This document shows positions 28,794 to 37,567 of a DNA stretch of 64,000 bases, piece by piece. How positions within the stretch are numbered: position 1 is the first letter of the stretch; the number at the start of each line of letters is the position of its first letter. This DNA comes from Nocardioidaceae bacterium (lineage in GTDB: Bacteria > Actinomycetota > Actinomycetes > Propionibacteriales > Nocardioidaceae). Under the pieces are notes generated by a model that did not search any database, had not been told where the DNA came from, and saw only the letters and a list, made by a program, of their open reading frames with translations. The DNA lies in assembly GCA_030447585.1 (NCBI GenBank), contig JAUJOO010000009.1:5334-69333 (forward strand). Reading direction: 5' to 3'. The translations under genes were made by a program, and so were the position numbers.

Positions 28794-30308
28794 GTGAGTG
28801 TCGCTGCGCGGGGTCCCGTGTTGAGCAAGACCCAGGTTGGGTCGGCGACGCTGACGCGTCCCCGAGGAGCTGCGTCAGGTGCCGCTCACGCCTCCCTCAC
28901 CGAGCCCGCCTTGCGTGAGGATGCCGCCGCTTCGGCCGAGCCGGTCAAGCCTCCTCCACGTCTGCTGTTTCTGGCCGCCTCCCTCCTCGGCACTGTCTTC
29001 ACGTTCATCATCCTCGTAGCGACCCTTGACCTGATCTGGGACGAGGGCATCAACCACACCTGGTTGGACCGGGTGCTTGCCTGGGGCTCGATCCTGTGGG
29101 CGGTGGCGATTATCCCCGCCGTCGGAGCGCTGGTGGGCTGGGCTGCCTACCGCCGCCCCGCCGACACCGCCGAGCCGGTCGACCGTCTGGTCTGCTTCCG
29201 CATCGTGTCTCGGGGTCAAAACGCCGAGGTGCTCGCTCAGACCGCTCGGAACATCGCCGCCACGATGCAAGACTTTCCGCTGTTCCCGTACCGGATTGAA
29301 GCCGTGACCGACATGGCCGTGGCGCTGCCTGACGGCGTGGATGCCGTCGTCGTGCCTGACGACTACGAGACGCCGAACGGCGCCCTTTACAAGGCTCGCG
29401 CCCTCCAGTACGCCCAGGAGGCGTCGGACCTGCCCGATGACGCCTGGGTGATGTTCTTGGACGAGGAGTCTCACATCACGCCGTCGCTCGTGGCGGGGAT
29501 CGCCCGAGCCGTGTCCGAGGAGGAGGCGAGTGGCGAGCACCGGATCGGGCAGGGTTGCATCCTGTACCACCGGAGCTTGGACCGGCATCGGTTCCTGACG
29601 TTGGCTGACATGATCCGTACCGGCGATGACCTGGGCCGCTTCGCCCTCCAGCACCGTCTCGGCGTGACCCTGTTCGGACTACACGGCTCGTTCATCCTGG
29701 CCCGCAACTCGGTCGTGAACGAGGTCGGGTTCGACTTCGGGCCGGAAGGCTCGATCACCGAGGACGCCTTCTTCGCCCTAGTTCAGATGGAGCGGGGCCG
29801 TCGGTGCCGATGGGTGGACGGCTACGTCTCCGAGCAGGCGCCCGAAACAGTCCGCGACTTCATCAAGCAGCGTCGCCGGTGGTTCAACGGCCTGTGGCTG
29901 GTGGTGCGTCACGCTCCCGTCAACATCCGCTGGCGGGCCGCTCTGACCCTCTCGGTCTCCCTGTGGTCGATCTCGTGGCTGGCCGTCGCCTATACGGCGT
30001 TCAATCTGTACGCCGGGCTGTTGGTGAACCCGGTCATCTTCTTCCTCGGCGCCTTGGCCTTCGCCACCTACATCATGCAGTACGTCCTCGGGCTGTGGAT
30101 CAACCTGCGCGAGCGTGATGAGCGGCGCCCCTGGCTCTATCTCCCCCTAGTCCTGCTCGTCCCTGCATGGTCGTTGATCGAGTCGGCGGGGGTGCTCTAC
30201 GGCATCATCCGCCCCGAGCGGGGGTTCCACGTCATCAACAAGCCGGTGCAGCCTGAACCACATCACCCTCACCTCGAGGCTTCGTCACCGCCGCCCAGCT
30301 CACAGTGA
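28794..30308 (+). CDS. Egh/BRE-3-like family 2 glycosyltransferase
   Basis: LDEESHITPSLVAGIARAV...GQGCILYHR...LTLADMIRTGDDLGRFALQHRLGVTLFGLHGSFILARN...GSITEDAFFALVQMERGRRCRWVDGYVSEQAPETVRDFIKQRRRWFNGL. Confidence 0.75.
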   Translation: MSVAARGPVLSKTQVGSATLTRPRGAASGAAHASLTEPALREDAAASAEPVKPPPRLLFLAASLLGTVFTFIILVATLDLIWDEGINHTWLDRVLAWGSILWAVAIIPAVGALVGWAAYRRPADTAEPVDRLVCFRIVSRGQNAEVLAQTARNIAATMQDFPLFPYRIEAVTDMAVALPDGVDAVVVPDDYETPNGALYKARALQYAQEASDLPDDAWVMFLDEESHITPSLVAGIARAVSEEEASGEHRIGQGCILYHRSLDRHRFLTLADMIRTGDDLGRFALQHRLGVTLFGLHGSFILARNSVVNEVGFDFGPEGSITEDAFFALVQMERGRRCRWVDGYVSEQAPETVRDFIKQRRRWFNGLWLVVRHAPVNIRWRAALTLSVSLWSISWLAVAYTAFNLYAGLLVNPVIFFLGALAFATYIMQYVLGLWINLRERDERRPWLYLPLVLLVPAWSLIESAGVLYGIIRPERGFHVINKPVQPEPHHPHLEASSPPPSSQ

Positions 30309-30378
30309 GTGCAACCGAAGCGACCTGAGCCGACGCGCGTCCTCGCGCCGGGAATGGCGATCAGCCGGCGTACCGGGT

Positions 30379-30885
30379 TCACTCGAACGCGAGCACGGCG
30401 GCAAGCCAGGTAGCTGCCGCGAGGAGTGCCCCGGCGAGCTCGATTAGGATCGACAGGCCGACTGCTCGAACGGCAAGCTTCGTCGACGGCCACGCGGCCT
30501 GAGGTCCCAACCGCCTCCTCTCGGCGCCGTACACACCGACAACGAACCCGAGGAAGAGACCGACGACCGGTATGACGAAGAACCCCACCATGCCGAGTAC
30601 GGCCCCTACGAGAAGGCTGGAGAAGGGGACACCGGCGTCACGCAGTCGTCTGCCGGGGAGGACGAACTTGACCGCTTGCGACGCCGCGATCAGCCCGGTG
30701 ACCAGCGCGAACGTCGTCCAGGCAGTGGCGCTGCTCTCGGCGACCGCCCACACCAGCACGGCGAGCACGACCAGCAAGCCCCCAGGCACAACCGGCACCA
30801 CGACACCGACGACGCCGGCGAGGATCGCAAGCCCGACAAGGAAGGTTGCGGCGTCACTCACGGGCGACAGTATCCCCGACAGCAC
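30379..30885 (-). CDS. DUF456 domain-containing membrane protein
   Basis: ILAGVVGVVVPVVPGGLLVVLAVLVWAV...VGFFVIPVVGLFLGFVVGVYGAE. Confidence 0.8.
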   Translation of the reverse strand: MLSGILSPVSDAATFLVGLAILAGVVGVVVPVVPGGLLVVLAVLVWAVAESSATAWTTFALVTGLIAASQAVKFVLPGRRLRDAGVPFSSLLVGAVLGMVGFFVIPVVGLFLGFVVGVYGAERRRLGPQAAWPSTKLAVRAVGLSILIELAGALLAAATWLAAVLAFE

Positions 30886-30928
30886 CTAGAGGCGGACAGT
30901 CTCCACGACAGCAGCCCAAGAACGATGA

Positions 30929-30954
30929 AGGCGGCCACCGAAAGGTGGCCGCCT
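30929..30954. terminator. hairpin (possible bidirectional terminator)
   Basis: aggcggccacc gaaa ggtggccgcct, perfect 11-bp stem with GAAA loop. Confidence 0.6.
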
Positions 30955-30989
30955 GAAGCAGGGGCGGGCATCAAGCCCGTGGGGTGATG

Positions 30990-31220
30990 TCAGCGCTTGT
31001 CGCTGCTCGGTGCCGTGGGACGCGCTTGGAGGCTGCCGGTCTCGTCCTGGATGGCGGCGGCGATCTGTTGGAGCTTCTCGGCGTGCTCACGGGCGTGGTG
31101 CGCGCAGAAGAGAAGCTCACCACCGGTGCTGAGCTCGACACGGACGTATGCCTGAGCACCGCACCTGTCGCAACGGTCTAGAGCCGTGAACGGCTGGCTC
31201 GGTGCAACTGCTGTGATCAC
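30990..31220 (-). CDS. DUF7455-like small protein
   Basis: DRCDRCGAQAYVRVELSTGGELLFCAHHAREHAEKLQQIAA. Confidence 0.7.
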   Translation of the reverse strand: MITAVAPSQPFTALDRCDRCGAQAYVRVELSTGGELLFCAHHAREHAEKLQQIAAAIQDETGSLQARPTAPSSDKR

Positions 31221-31504
31221 AGCGGGCCTTTCTCGTCGTCGTAAAGCGCTGTCACTCCAGTCAACACGTAACCGGAGCCGGTTGATTCCCCTTCTCGATC
31301 CTCTTCACGTGCTGCGGCGGTACATGTCCACCATAGGAGCATCGTGGACCTTCCACCGTGCCATCTGGGGGACCTGTACTCAAATCCTCACGCGTGTCGT
31401 GCGTCTCGGCGTGGGCGGCGGGGGCGCGTCGGCGGCCGAGGGTATCGTTCCTGGCACTGGTCGAGATGCCGATTCGGCGACCGTTTCTCGCCTCGAGGAG
31501 TTCA

Positions 31505-33585
31505 GTGCCAGCCAGAGTCTCTGCCGTGGACGCGTCGTACAACGCGCGCCACCTACTCGTGCTCGAGGGACTCGAGGCCGTGCGCAAGCGGCCCGGCATG
31601 TACGTCGGCTCGACAGACACCCGCGGGCTCATGCACTGCCTCTGGGAGATCATCGACAACGGCGTCGACGAGGCCCTCGCCGGTGCCTGCCGCTTGATCC
31701 AGGTGATCCTGCACGCAGACGGCTCCGCCGAGGTTCGCGACGACGGACGCGGGATACCCGTCGACGTCGAGCCGAAGACCGGGCTCGCAGGCGTCGAGGT
31801 CATCTTCACGATGCTGCATGCCGGTGGCAAGTTCGGGGGCGGGTCGTACGTCGCAACGGGCGGCTTGCACGGCGTTGGGGCGTCGGTGGTCAACGCGCTT
31901 TCCGCGCGCCTGGACGTCGAGGTCGACCGAGGCTCGGCCACGTACGCGATGTCGTTCCAGCGGGGGTGGCCGGAGCCTTTGACGGTCCTAGGCCTGCGGA
32001 TGCCTTTGCGCCGTCCTCGGGGATGACCAGGGTCGGCCGTGTCAACAAGGGCGTCACCGGTACCCGGGTGAGGTTCTGGCCGGATCGGCAGATCTTCACC
32101 AGGGATGCCGACTTCGCCTACGACGAGCTGGTTACCCGGGCGCGTCAGACGTCGTTCATCGTCCCAGGTCTCGAGCTCTCCATCCGCGACGAGCGCGGCG
32201 ACGAGGTCCGGCAGGAACGTTTCCGCCACGACGGCGGCATCGCCGAGTTCTGTGAGTTCCTTGCCACCGACGAGGCGGTCACCGATGTGCTGCGACTACG
32301 AGGCGTGGACCACTTCACCGAGACGGTTCCGCTGCTCGACGAGGCAGGGCACATGACGCCGCAGGATGTGGAGCGTGAGCTCGGCGTCGACGTGGCGCTG
32401 CGGTGGGGGATGGGTTACGACACCGAGGTCCGCTCATTCGTCAACGTCATAGCCACCCCCAAGGGAGGCAGTCACCTCCTTGGTTTCGAGCGGGCACTCA
32501 CCAAGACGTTCAACGACGCCGTACGCCAGACCCGCGGTCTGATGAAGGCAGGCGAGAGCGACCTGGTCAAGGAGGACGTGCTCGAGGGACTCACCGCCGT
32601 CGTAACGGTCCGGCTGGCTGAGCCTCAGTTCGAGGGGCAGACGAAGGAGGTGCTCGGAACGCCTGCCGCTTCGCGGATCGTGTCACGGGTGGTCGCGGCG
32701 GAGCTGAAGTCGTTCCTGAGCTCGACCCGAAAAGCCGAGAAGGCGCAGGCGCGAGCGGTCATGGAGAAGGTGGTCAACGCTGCCCGCACTCGGGTGGCAG
32801 CGCGCCAGCAACGCGACACCCAACGCCGCAAGAACGCTCTCGAGTCAAGTGCCTTGCCGGCGAAGCTGGCCGACTGCCGCAGCAACGACGTGGAGCGTAG
32901 CGAGCTTTTCATCGTCGAGGGGGATTCCGCGCTCGGCACCGCCAAGCTGGCAAGGGACTCCGAGTACCAGGCACTGCTCCCGATCCGAGGAAAAATCCTC
33001 AACACCCAGAAAAAGTCGTCGGGGGAGATGCTGCAGAACACCGAATGCGCCGCCATCATCCAGGTCGTCGGCGCCGGCAGCGGCCGCAGCTTCGACCTGG
33101 AGCAGGCCCGCTACGGCAAGATCATTTTCATGGCAGACGCCGACACTGACGGCGCCCACATCCGGTGCCTGCTCACCACGTTGTTCCACAAGCACATGCG
33201 CGAACTGCTGACGGAGCGGCGCGTGTACTCGGCCGTCCCACCGCTGCACCGCATCGAGCTGTCCAACCCGAAGAAGGGGATGGACAAGTACGTCTACACG
33301 TACAGCGACGACGAGCTGCAACGCAGGCTCGCCGAGCTCACCAAGAAAGGCATCCGTTGGAAGGATCCTGTCCAGCGTTACAAGGGACTGGGGGAGATGG
33401 ACGCCGATCAGCTGGCCGAGACGACGATGGACCCTCGACACCGCACCCTGCGTCGGATCACGATCGATGACGCCGAGGGCGCCGAGCAGGTCTTCGAGAT
33501 GCTGATGGGCAATGACGTCGCGCCGCGCAAGGACTTCATCGTCCAAGGTGCCTACGAGGTCGACGCCGAGGCCATCGACGCCTGA
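31505..33585 (+). CDS. parE: DNA topoisomerase IV subunit B (one apparent frameshift near 31960)
   Basis: [39 protein letters not shown]...[15 protein letters not shown] | [36 protein letters not shown]...[18 protein letters not shown]. Confidence 0.92.
33533..33583. repeat. parE 3'-end repeat, left copy
   Basis: acttcatcgtccaaggtgcctacgaggtcgacgccgaggccatcgacgcct. Confidence 0.85.
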
Positions 33586-33598
33586 CCGGGAGTCTGAG

Positions 33599-34250
33599 AT
33601 GCCAACATTCTCGGAGCGCATGGGGATCATCAAGCCCCGTGATGTCATCCAGAGCGAGTCCATCGATCAGCCGCTGATGAATCGGCTCTGGGACATAGTG
33701 CGGGGTGGATACCTGGCCACCGCGACGGTTCGACTAGAGAACCACCACCTCGGAGGAAACTACGACCGGATCTGGACTGACTTCTTGAAGTTGGCTGGCG
33801 ACGAGGTTCCAGACTGAGCCGACGACGCTGCGAGGACGTTACGCGACTGGTTCTTCGGTTCTGAATGGAACCGCGTCTACGACTTGGTTGAGTTCGTCCT
33901 TACGAAGTGTGCTCCTCGACCAGGCCTGAACCCGAGTCGCGTTGGCGAGGCCCTGAACGAGGTTCTTGAGCGTCACATGTCGGCCTACCGGTGGATCGAT
34001 CGCGAGTTCGTGCCCATCACTGATGAGGAGCAGATCTCGGCTCGAAGCCGCGCTCGGCAACCCCTTGGCGCAGGTCCGTGGGCATCTCTCCAAGGCTCTC
34101 GCGCTTGTCTCTGACCGCGACAACCCCGACGAAGAAAACAGCATCAAGGAATCGATCTCGGCGGTCGAGTCCCTGTGCTCGGCCATCGTAGGCAAGAAGG
34201 CTCGTTTCCTGCTCAGCCTTCGTCACCTTGCTGACGGAGAAAGCCCGGCA
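33599..34250 (+). pseudogene. AbiJ_NTD4-like abortive-infection protein remnant (in-frame stop, frameshift, truncated 3' end)
   Basis: MPTFSERMGIIKPRDVIQSESIDQPLMNRLWDI...GDEVPD*ADDAARTLRDWFFGSEWNRVYDLVEFVL...LNEVLERHMSAYRWIDREFVPITDEEQISA | LEAALGNPLAQVRGHLSKALALVSDRDNPDEENSIKESISAVESLCSAIVGKKA. Confidence 0.7.
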
Positions 34251-34282
34251 AGCGGGTCTAATGTTGGCGGCTGTCTCCGCCT

Positions 34283-34404
34283 AGGCCACCGCGACCCAGG
34301 TGCACGCCACGTCCGTGGTGGTGTTGCGCCAGCCCCACAGGGTGAATCCGGTGGTAGTGATGTTGTTGACAGAGACGCGCACCTCGCCCGAGGGAGCGCC
34401 AGAT
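34283..34404 (-). pseudogene. C-terminal fragment resembling a phage tail/minor tail protein
   Basis: Reverse strand SGAPSGEVRVSVNNITTTGFTLWGWRNTTTDVACTWVAVA*. Confidence 0.5.
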
Positions 34405-34408
34405 AACT

Positions 34409-34459
34409 ACTTCATCGTCCAGGGTGCCCATGAGGTCGACGCCGAAGCCATCGACGCCT
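34409..34459. repeat. parE 3'-end repeat, right copy
   Basis: acttcatcgtccagggtgcccatgaggtcgacgccgaagccatcgacgcct; encodes [16 protein letters not shown]. Confidence 0.85.
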
Positions 34460-34494
34460 AGGGGAGGTTGCGCAGGAGTTGAATGTGGGCGCCG

Positions 34495-34950
34495 CTATGC
34501 CTCGGTCGGTTCGGTGCTCGATGGTGGAGGTCGGTAATGCGCTGCGGCTTCGATCAGTGACCGCAGGGCGGGTTGCCCGATGTCGCCGATCTCGGTGATC
34601 CTGAGGCTGCGCATCGTGAGTGTGCCGGAGACCTGTTTGCCGCCTGAGGCCGGCAACAGTCCGGTCGGGTCGGGCAGCTCGCCGCCGTGGTAGAAGCCGA
34701 GGGTCACATGGCGTTTGAACGGCATCAGGTAGGCGAACTGCTCGGTGAACTTCTTCGGGCCAGTTCCCCACCCGACTGAACGCTGCTTCGGCCACACAAC
34801 TTCGACGGTTCCGGGTAGCACCTCGAAAACCAGGTCACGCACCGCGGCAGCGATCTCCTGGACCTCCTCAGTCGAGGCCTCGATCACCTGGCGAAATGCT
34901 GCGTCATCGGAGGGGCCGCTCCTGTTGATGATTCCTGCCGCAGCAGCCAT
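34495..34950 (-). CDS. DUF1801 domain-containing protein
   Basis: FEVLPGTVEVVWPKQRSVGWGTGPKKFTEQFAYLMPFKRHVTLGFYHGGEL. Confidence 0.75.
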   Translation of the reverse strand: MAAAAGIINRSGPSDDAAFRQVIEASTEEVQEIAAAVRDLVFEVLPGTVEVVWPKQRSVGWGTGPKKFTEQFAYLMPFKRHVTLGFYHGGELPDPTGLLPASGGKQVSGTLTMRSLRITEIGDIGQPALRSLIEAAAHYRPPPSSTEPTEA

Positions 34951-35061
34951 GGTCTTCCCCGTTCGAGCGTCGGACCGTTGTGAGCCGATGCTACAGCGCG
35001 GTCATGTTCACGCTCCTTTCTGCCCGCGCGGCAGGAAAAGGCGCCTCGAACGTACCTCGAA

Positions 35062-36738
35062 TCACAGACCGCTAGCGGCGATCCCTTTCTGGCTGGAGGC
35101 TGGGGCGCCTCGCAGCAGGACCAGCGACAAGACGGCGGCCACGACCGCGCAGACGGCCGCCCCCAAGAAGATCGCGTGCAGCTGTGCGATCCCTGCCTCC
35201 TTGAGGATGTTGACGTAGTCGTCGCACACCGTGCTGGAGTCGCAGACCTCGTCGATGCTCGGCTGCTGGGCCGTGACCGCGTAGAACCGTCGCAGGCCGA
35301 TGGTGGTCAAGGCGGATATGCCGACCAGCATGCCGACCATCCGGGCGACCACCACCAGGGCCGAAGCGAGACCATGCACATCGGAGCGGGTGGCGGCCAG
35401 CAAGGCGGCGTTGACGGGAGCGATTGCGAGCCCGAATCCGAGCCCGCATATCACCAGCGGGATCGTCGCGGCCGGCCGGTCCAGAGATGTCATGCCCCAG
35501 GTCGCCATCCAGGCGAAGCCACCGGCGGCCAGCAGCATGCCGGCAGCAGACAAGACACCGACCGGGAGCCGACGGATCAGGTAACCGCCGAGCAGGGCGC
35601 CGACCGGCAGGGCCGCCAGCAGCCGGACGAGCACCAGCGCCGCGCCGAGCTGGGAGTTCGGGTATGTCGTGATGCGCGCGAAGATGGGGATGTCGACCAG
35701 AGCCGCGATGAGGGACGCGCCGACGAAGAATGAGACGGCGATGGAGCCCCACGCCGCTCGGTCGTGGAGGGCTCCACGAGGGACCAGCGGAGTCCTCGCC
35801 GTCCTCAGCCGCCATACCAGCAGGCCCGCAGCGACAGCACTGGCGACCAGGAACCAAGGGCCGAGCGGCGAGAAGACCTGCACTTCCGGGTCGGCAGTGG
35901 CAAACGCCAGCACGATCCCGGCCAGGGCGATGCCAAGCAGACCGGCCCCGGGCAGGTCAGCCGCCGTACCGATGCCACGAAGAGCGCGCAGGTCGAGGAG
36001 CGGTCGGCGGGCCGTCAGCTCGCGGGCCACGAACGACCCGACGAGCCCGTAGAGCGTGAAAGCGACGGGTGTCGCCCACCGGGTGTCGCCAAGATAGGGG
36101 ATGAAGGCCAGCCCGGTCGTGAGTCCGGTCTTCAGCCGCTCCGGTTCGATCAGCACCAGCGCAAGGGCCGCCGTTGCGGCGACGGCGAGCAGGAGTCCGA
36201 GAATGTCTGGCCGGCTGGCGTCGATCGGCGCGGCGCTTCCTTCTGGTGCTGAGCGCGCCAGTGCCAGCAGCGCGGCAGCCAGCACCAGACCCGCCGCCAT
36301 GTTGATCCAGAAGATCGTGTGCCAGGTGGAGAAGCTCAGCACCACGGCTCCGTACAACGGCCCCAGGACGCTACCGAGCTCCTGCACCGCCCCTACCACG
36401 CCGAGCGGCAGCCCGCGCCGCTCCACCACCCAGATGTCGGCCACCAGGGCCAGCGTGGCGGGAACCAGACCTCCGCCGCCGACTCCCTGCAGGAAGCGGC
36501 CCACCACCATCGACACCAGGTCGTACTCCGCGGCCGTGACGAGCGAGCCCAACGAGAAGATGACGAGAGAGCCGATGAGAACGGGCACCCGTCCACGGAT
36601 GTCGGCGATCCGACCGATCAACGGCAGCATGGCGATGTAGCCGAGCAGGAAGCCCGACACAATCGGCGCAGCCCGCTGCAGCTGGTCGATGTTGAGCCCG
36701 ACGGACGCCATCATGTCGGGGAGGGCGAGAACCACCAC
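35062..36738 (-). CDS. MFS drug-efflux-type transporter (14-TM, EmrB/QacA-like)
   Basis: LPLIGRIADIRGRVPVLIGSLVIFSLGSLVTAAEYDLVSMVVGRFLQGVGGGGLVPATLALVADIW. Confidence 0.88.
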   Translation of the reverse strand: MVVLALPDMMASVGLNIDQLQRAAPIVSGFLLGYIAMLPLIGRIADIRGRVPVLIGSLVIFSLGSLVTAAEYDLVSMVVGRFLQGVGGGGLVPATLALVADIWVVERRGLPLGVVGAVQELGSVLGPLYGAVVLSFSTWHTIFWINMAAGLVLAAALLALARSAPEGSAAPIDASRPDILGLLLAVAATAALALVLIEPERLKTGLTTGLAFIPYLGDTRWATPVAFTLYGLVGSFVARELTARRPLLDLRALRGIGTAADLPGAGLLGIALAGIVLAFATADPEVQVFSPLGPWFLVASAVAAGLLVWRLRTARTPLVPRGALHDRAAWGSIAVSFFVGASLIAALVDIPIFARITTYPNSQLGAALVLVRLLAALPVGALLGGYLIRRLPVGVLSAAGMLLAAGGFAWMATWGMTSLDRPAATIPLVICGLGFGLAIAPVNAALLAATRSDVHGLASALVVVARMVGMLVGISALTTIGLRRFYAVTAQQPSIDEVCDSSTVCDDYVNILKEAGIAQLHAIFLGAAVCAVVAAVLSLVLLRGAPASSQKGIAASGL

Positions 36739-36841
36739 ATACGTGTCGGCGGCCGCGAACCCGACCGCGACCGCCGCGACGACCGCAGCGCGCGTGGCCC
36801 GAAGCCGACGCGCGCTGTCGGTCCGTTGCCCTGCAGAGTCC

Positions 36842-37530
36842 TCAGATCGGCGCCTTGATGTCGACCGGCTCGCCGTCGAGGTTGACGTCGATGGAGTAGG
36901 TCACGTCGCCGGTGTCGCCGTAGAACGGCCCGGTGATCTCTACGCTGTCGAGGTCGTTCGCGTCCGTGAGCGAGTAGGTGACGTCGAAGTCGTCGTCGCC
37001 CGAAGACGGGAACACCTGGACGACGGAGTCCGCGGGGATCTTCCCGTGGATGTCGGTGAGAACCGTCTCTCCTCACGTGACTCGTCGCCGACCTCGAGGT
37101 CCTCGGTGGCGGTGAAAAGGGACGAGATACCGCCATCGTCGGCGAGCAGCTGCGCCGGGTCGGGGGCGCCGTAGGCGGCCGGATCGATCGTGCTCCAGGC
37201 CGAGAAAGGGAGCTTGATGTAGACGTCTCCGTCCACCGCGATGAGCGGAGCGGTGATGTCGAGATTCGTCTGCACCTTGACCTCGCCGTCGAAGGCAGGG
37301 TCATGTGTGCCGACGCCGTGCGCGCTGAGCAGGCCCTCGAGATCGGCAGGCAGGTCGTCGGTGGCGAGGGTGAACTCGATGTACTCTGCCTCGTCGAAGC
37401 TCTGCTTTGCGTCCGCGAGCCGTTCTTCAGCGGTCTGGTCGCTGGACGAGGTGTCGGTGCCCTTGCAGCCCGAGATCGTCAGCAGGACGGCGGCGGTGAG
37501 GAGCACAGGTCGGGTCATCGCGGTGGGCAC
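36842..37530 (-). CDS. LppX/LprAFG-family lipoprotein (one apparent frameshift near 37072)
   Basis: Lipobox LLTISGCKG; ...DLEVGDESREE then TVLTDIHGKIPADSVVQVFPSSGDDDFDVTYSLTDANDLDSVEITGPFYGDTGDVTYSIDVNLDGEPVDIKAPI* in another frame. Confidence 0.78.
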
Positions 37531-37567
37531 GGGTACAGCCTGCCATGTCAGCGGCTCGCCGCGACGT

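Larger units (their letters stand above)
33533..34459. mobile_element. remnant of an integrated element at the parE 3' end
   Basis: 51-bp direct repeat of the parE 3' coding end (4 mismatches) brackets AbiJ_NTD4-like and phage-tail-like fragments. Confidence 0.75.

Noticed and set aside
31186-31504. N-terminal extension of the 799-aa parE ORF
   Set aside because: Upstream part is out of frame with the real ParE N-terminus, which starts at GTG 31505 in another frame; an artefact of the frameshift.
33815-33817. TGA as selenocysteine or recoded codon in the AbiJ-like ORF
   Set aside because: The same ORF also has a frameshift and lost its 3' end, so nonsense decay is the simpler reading.
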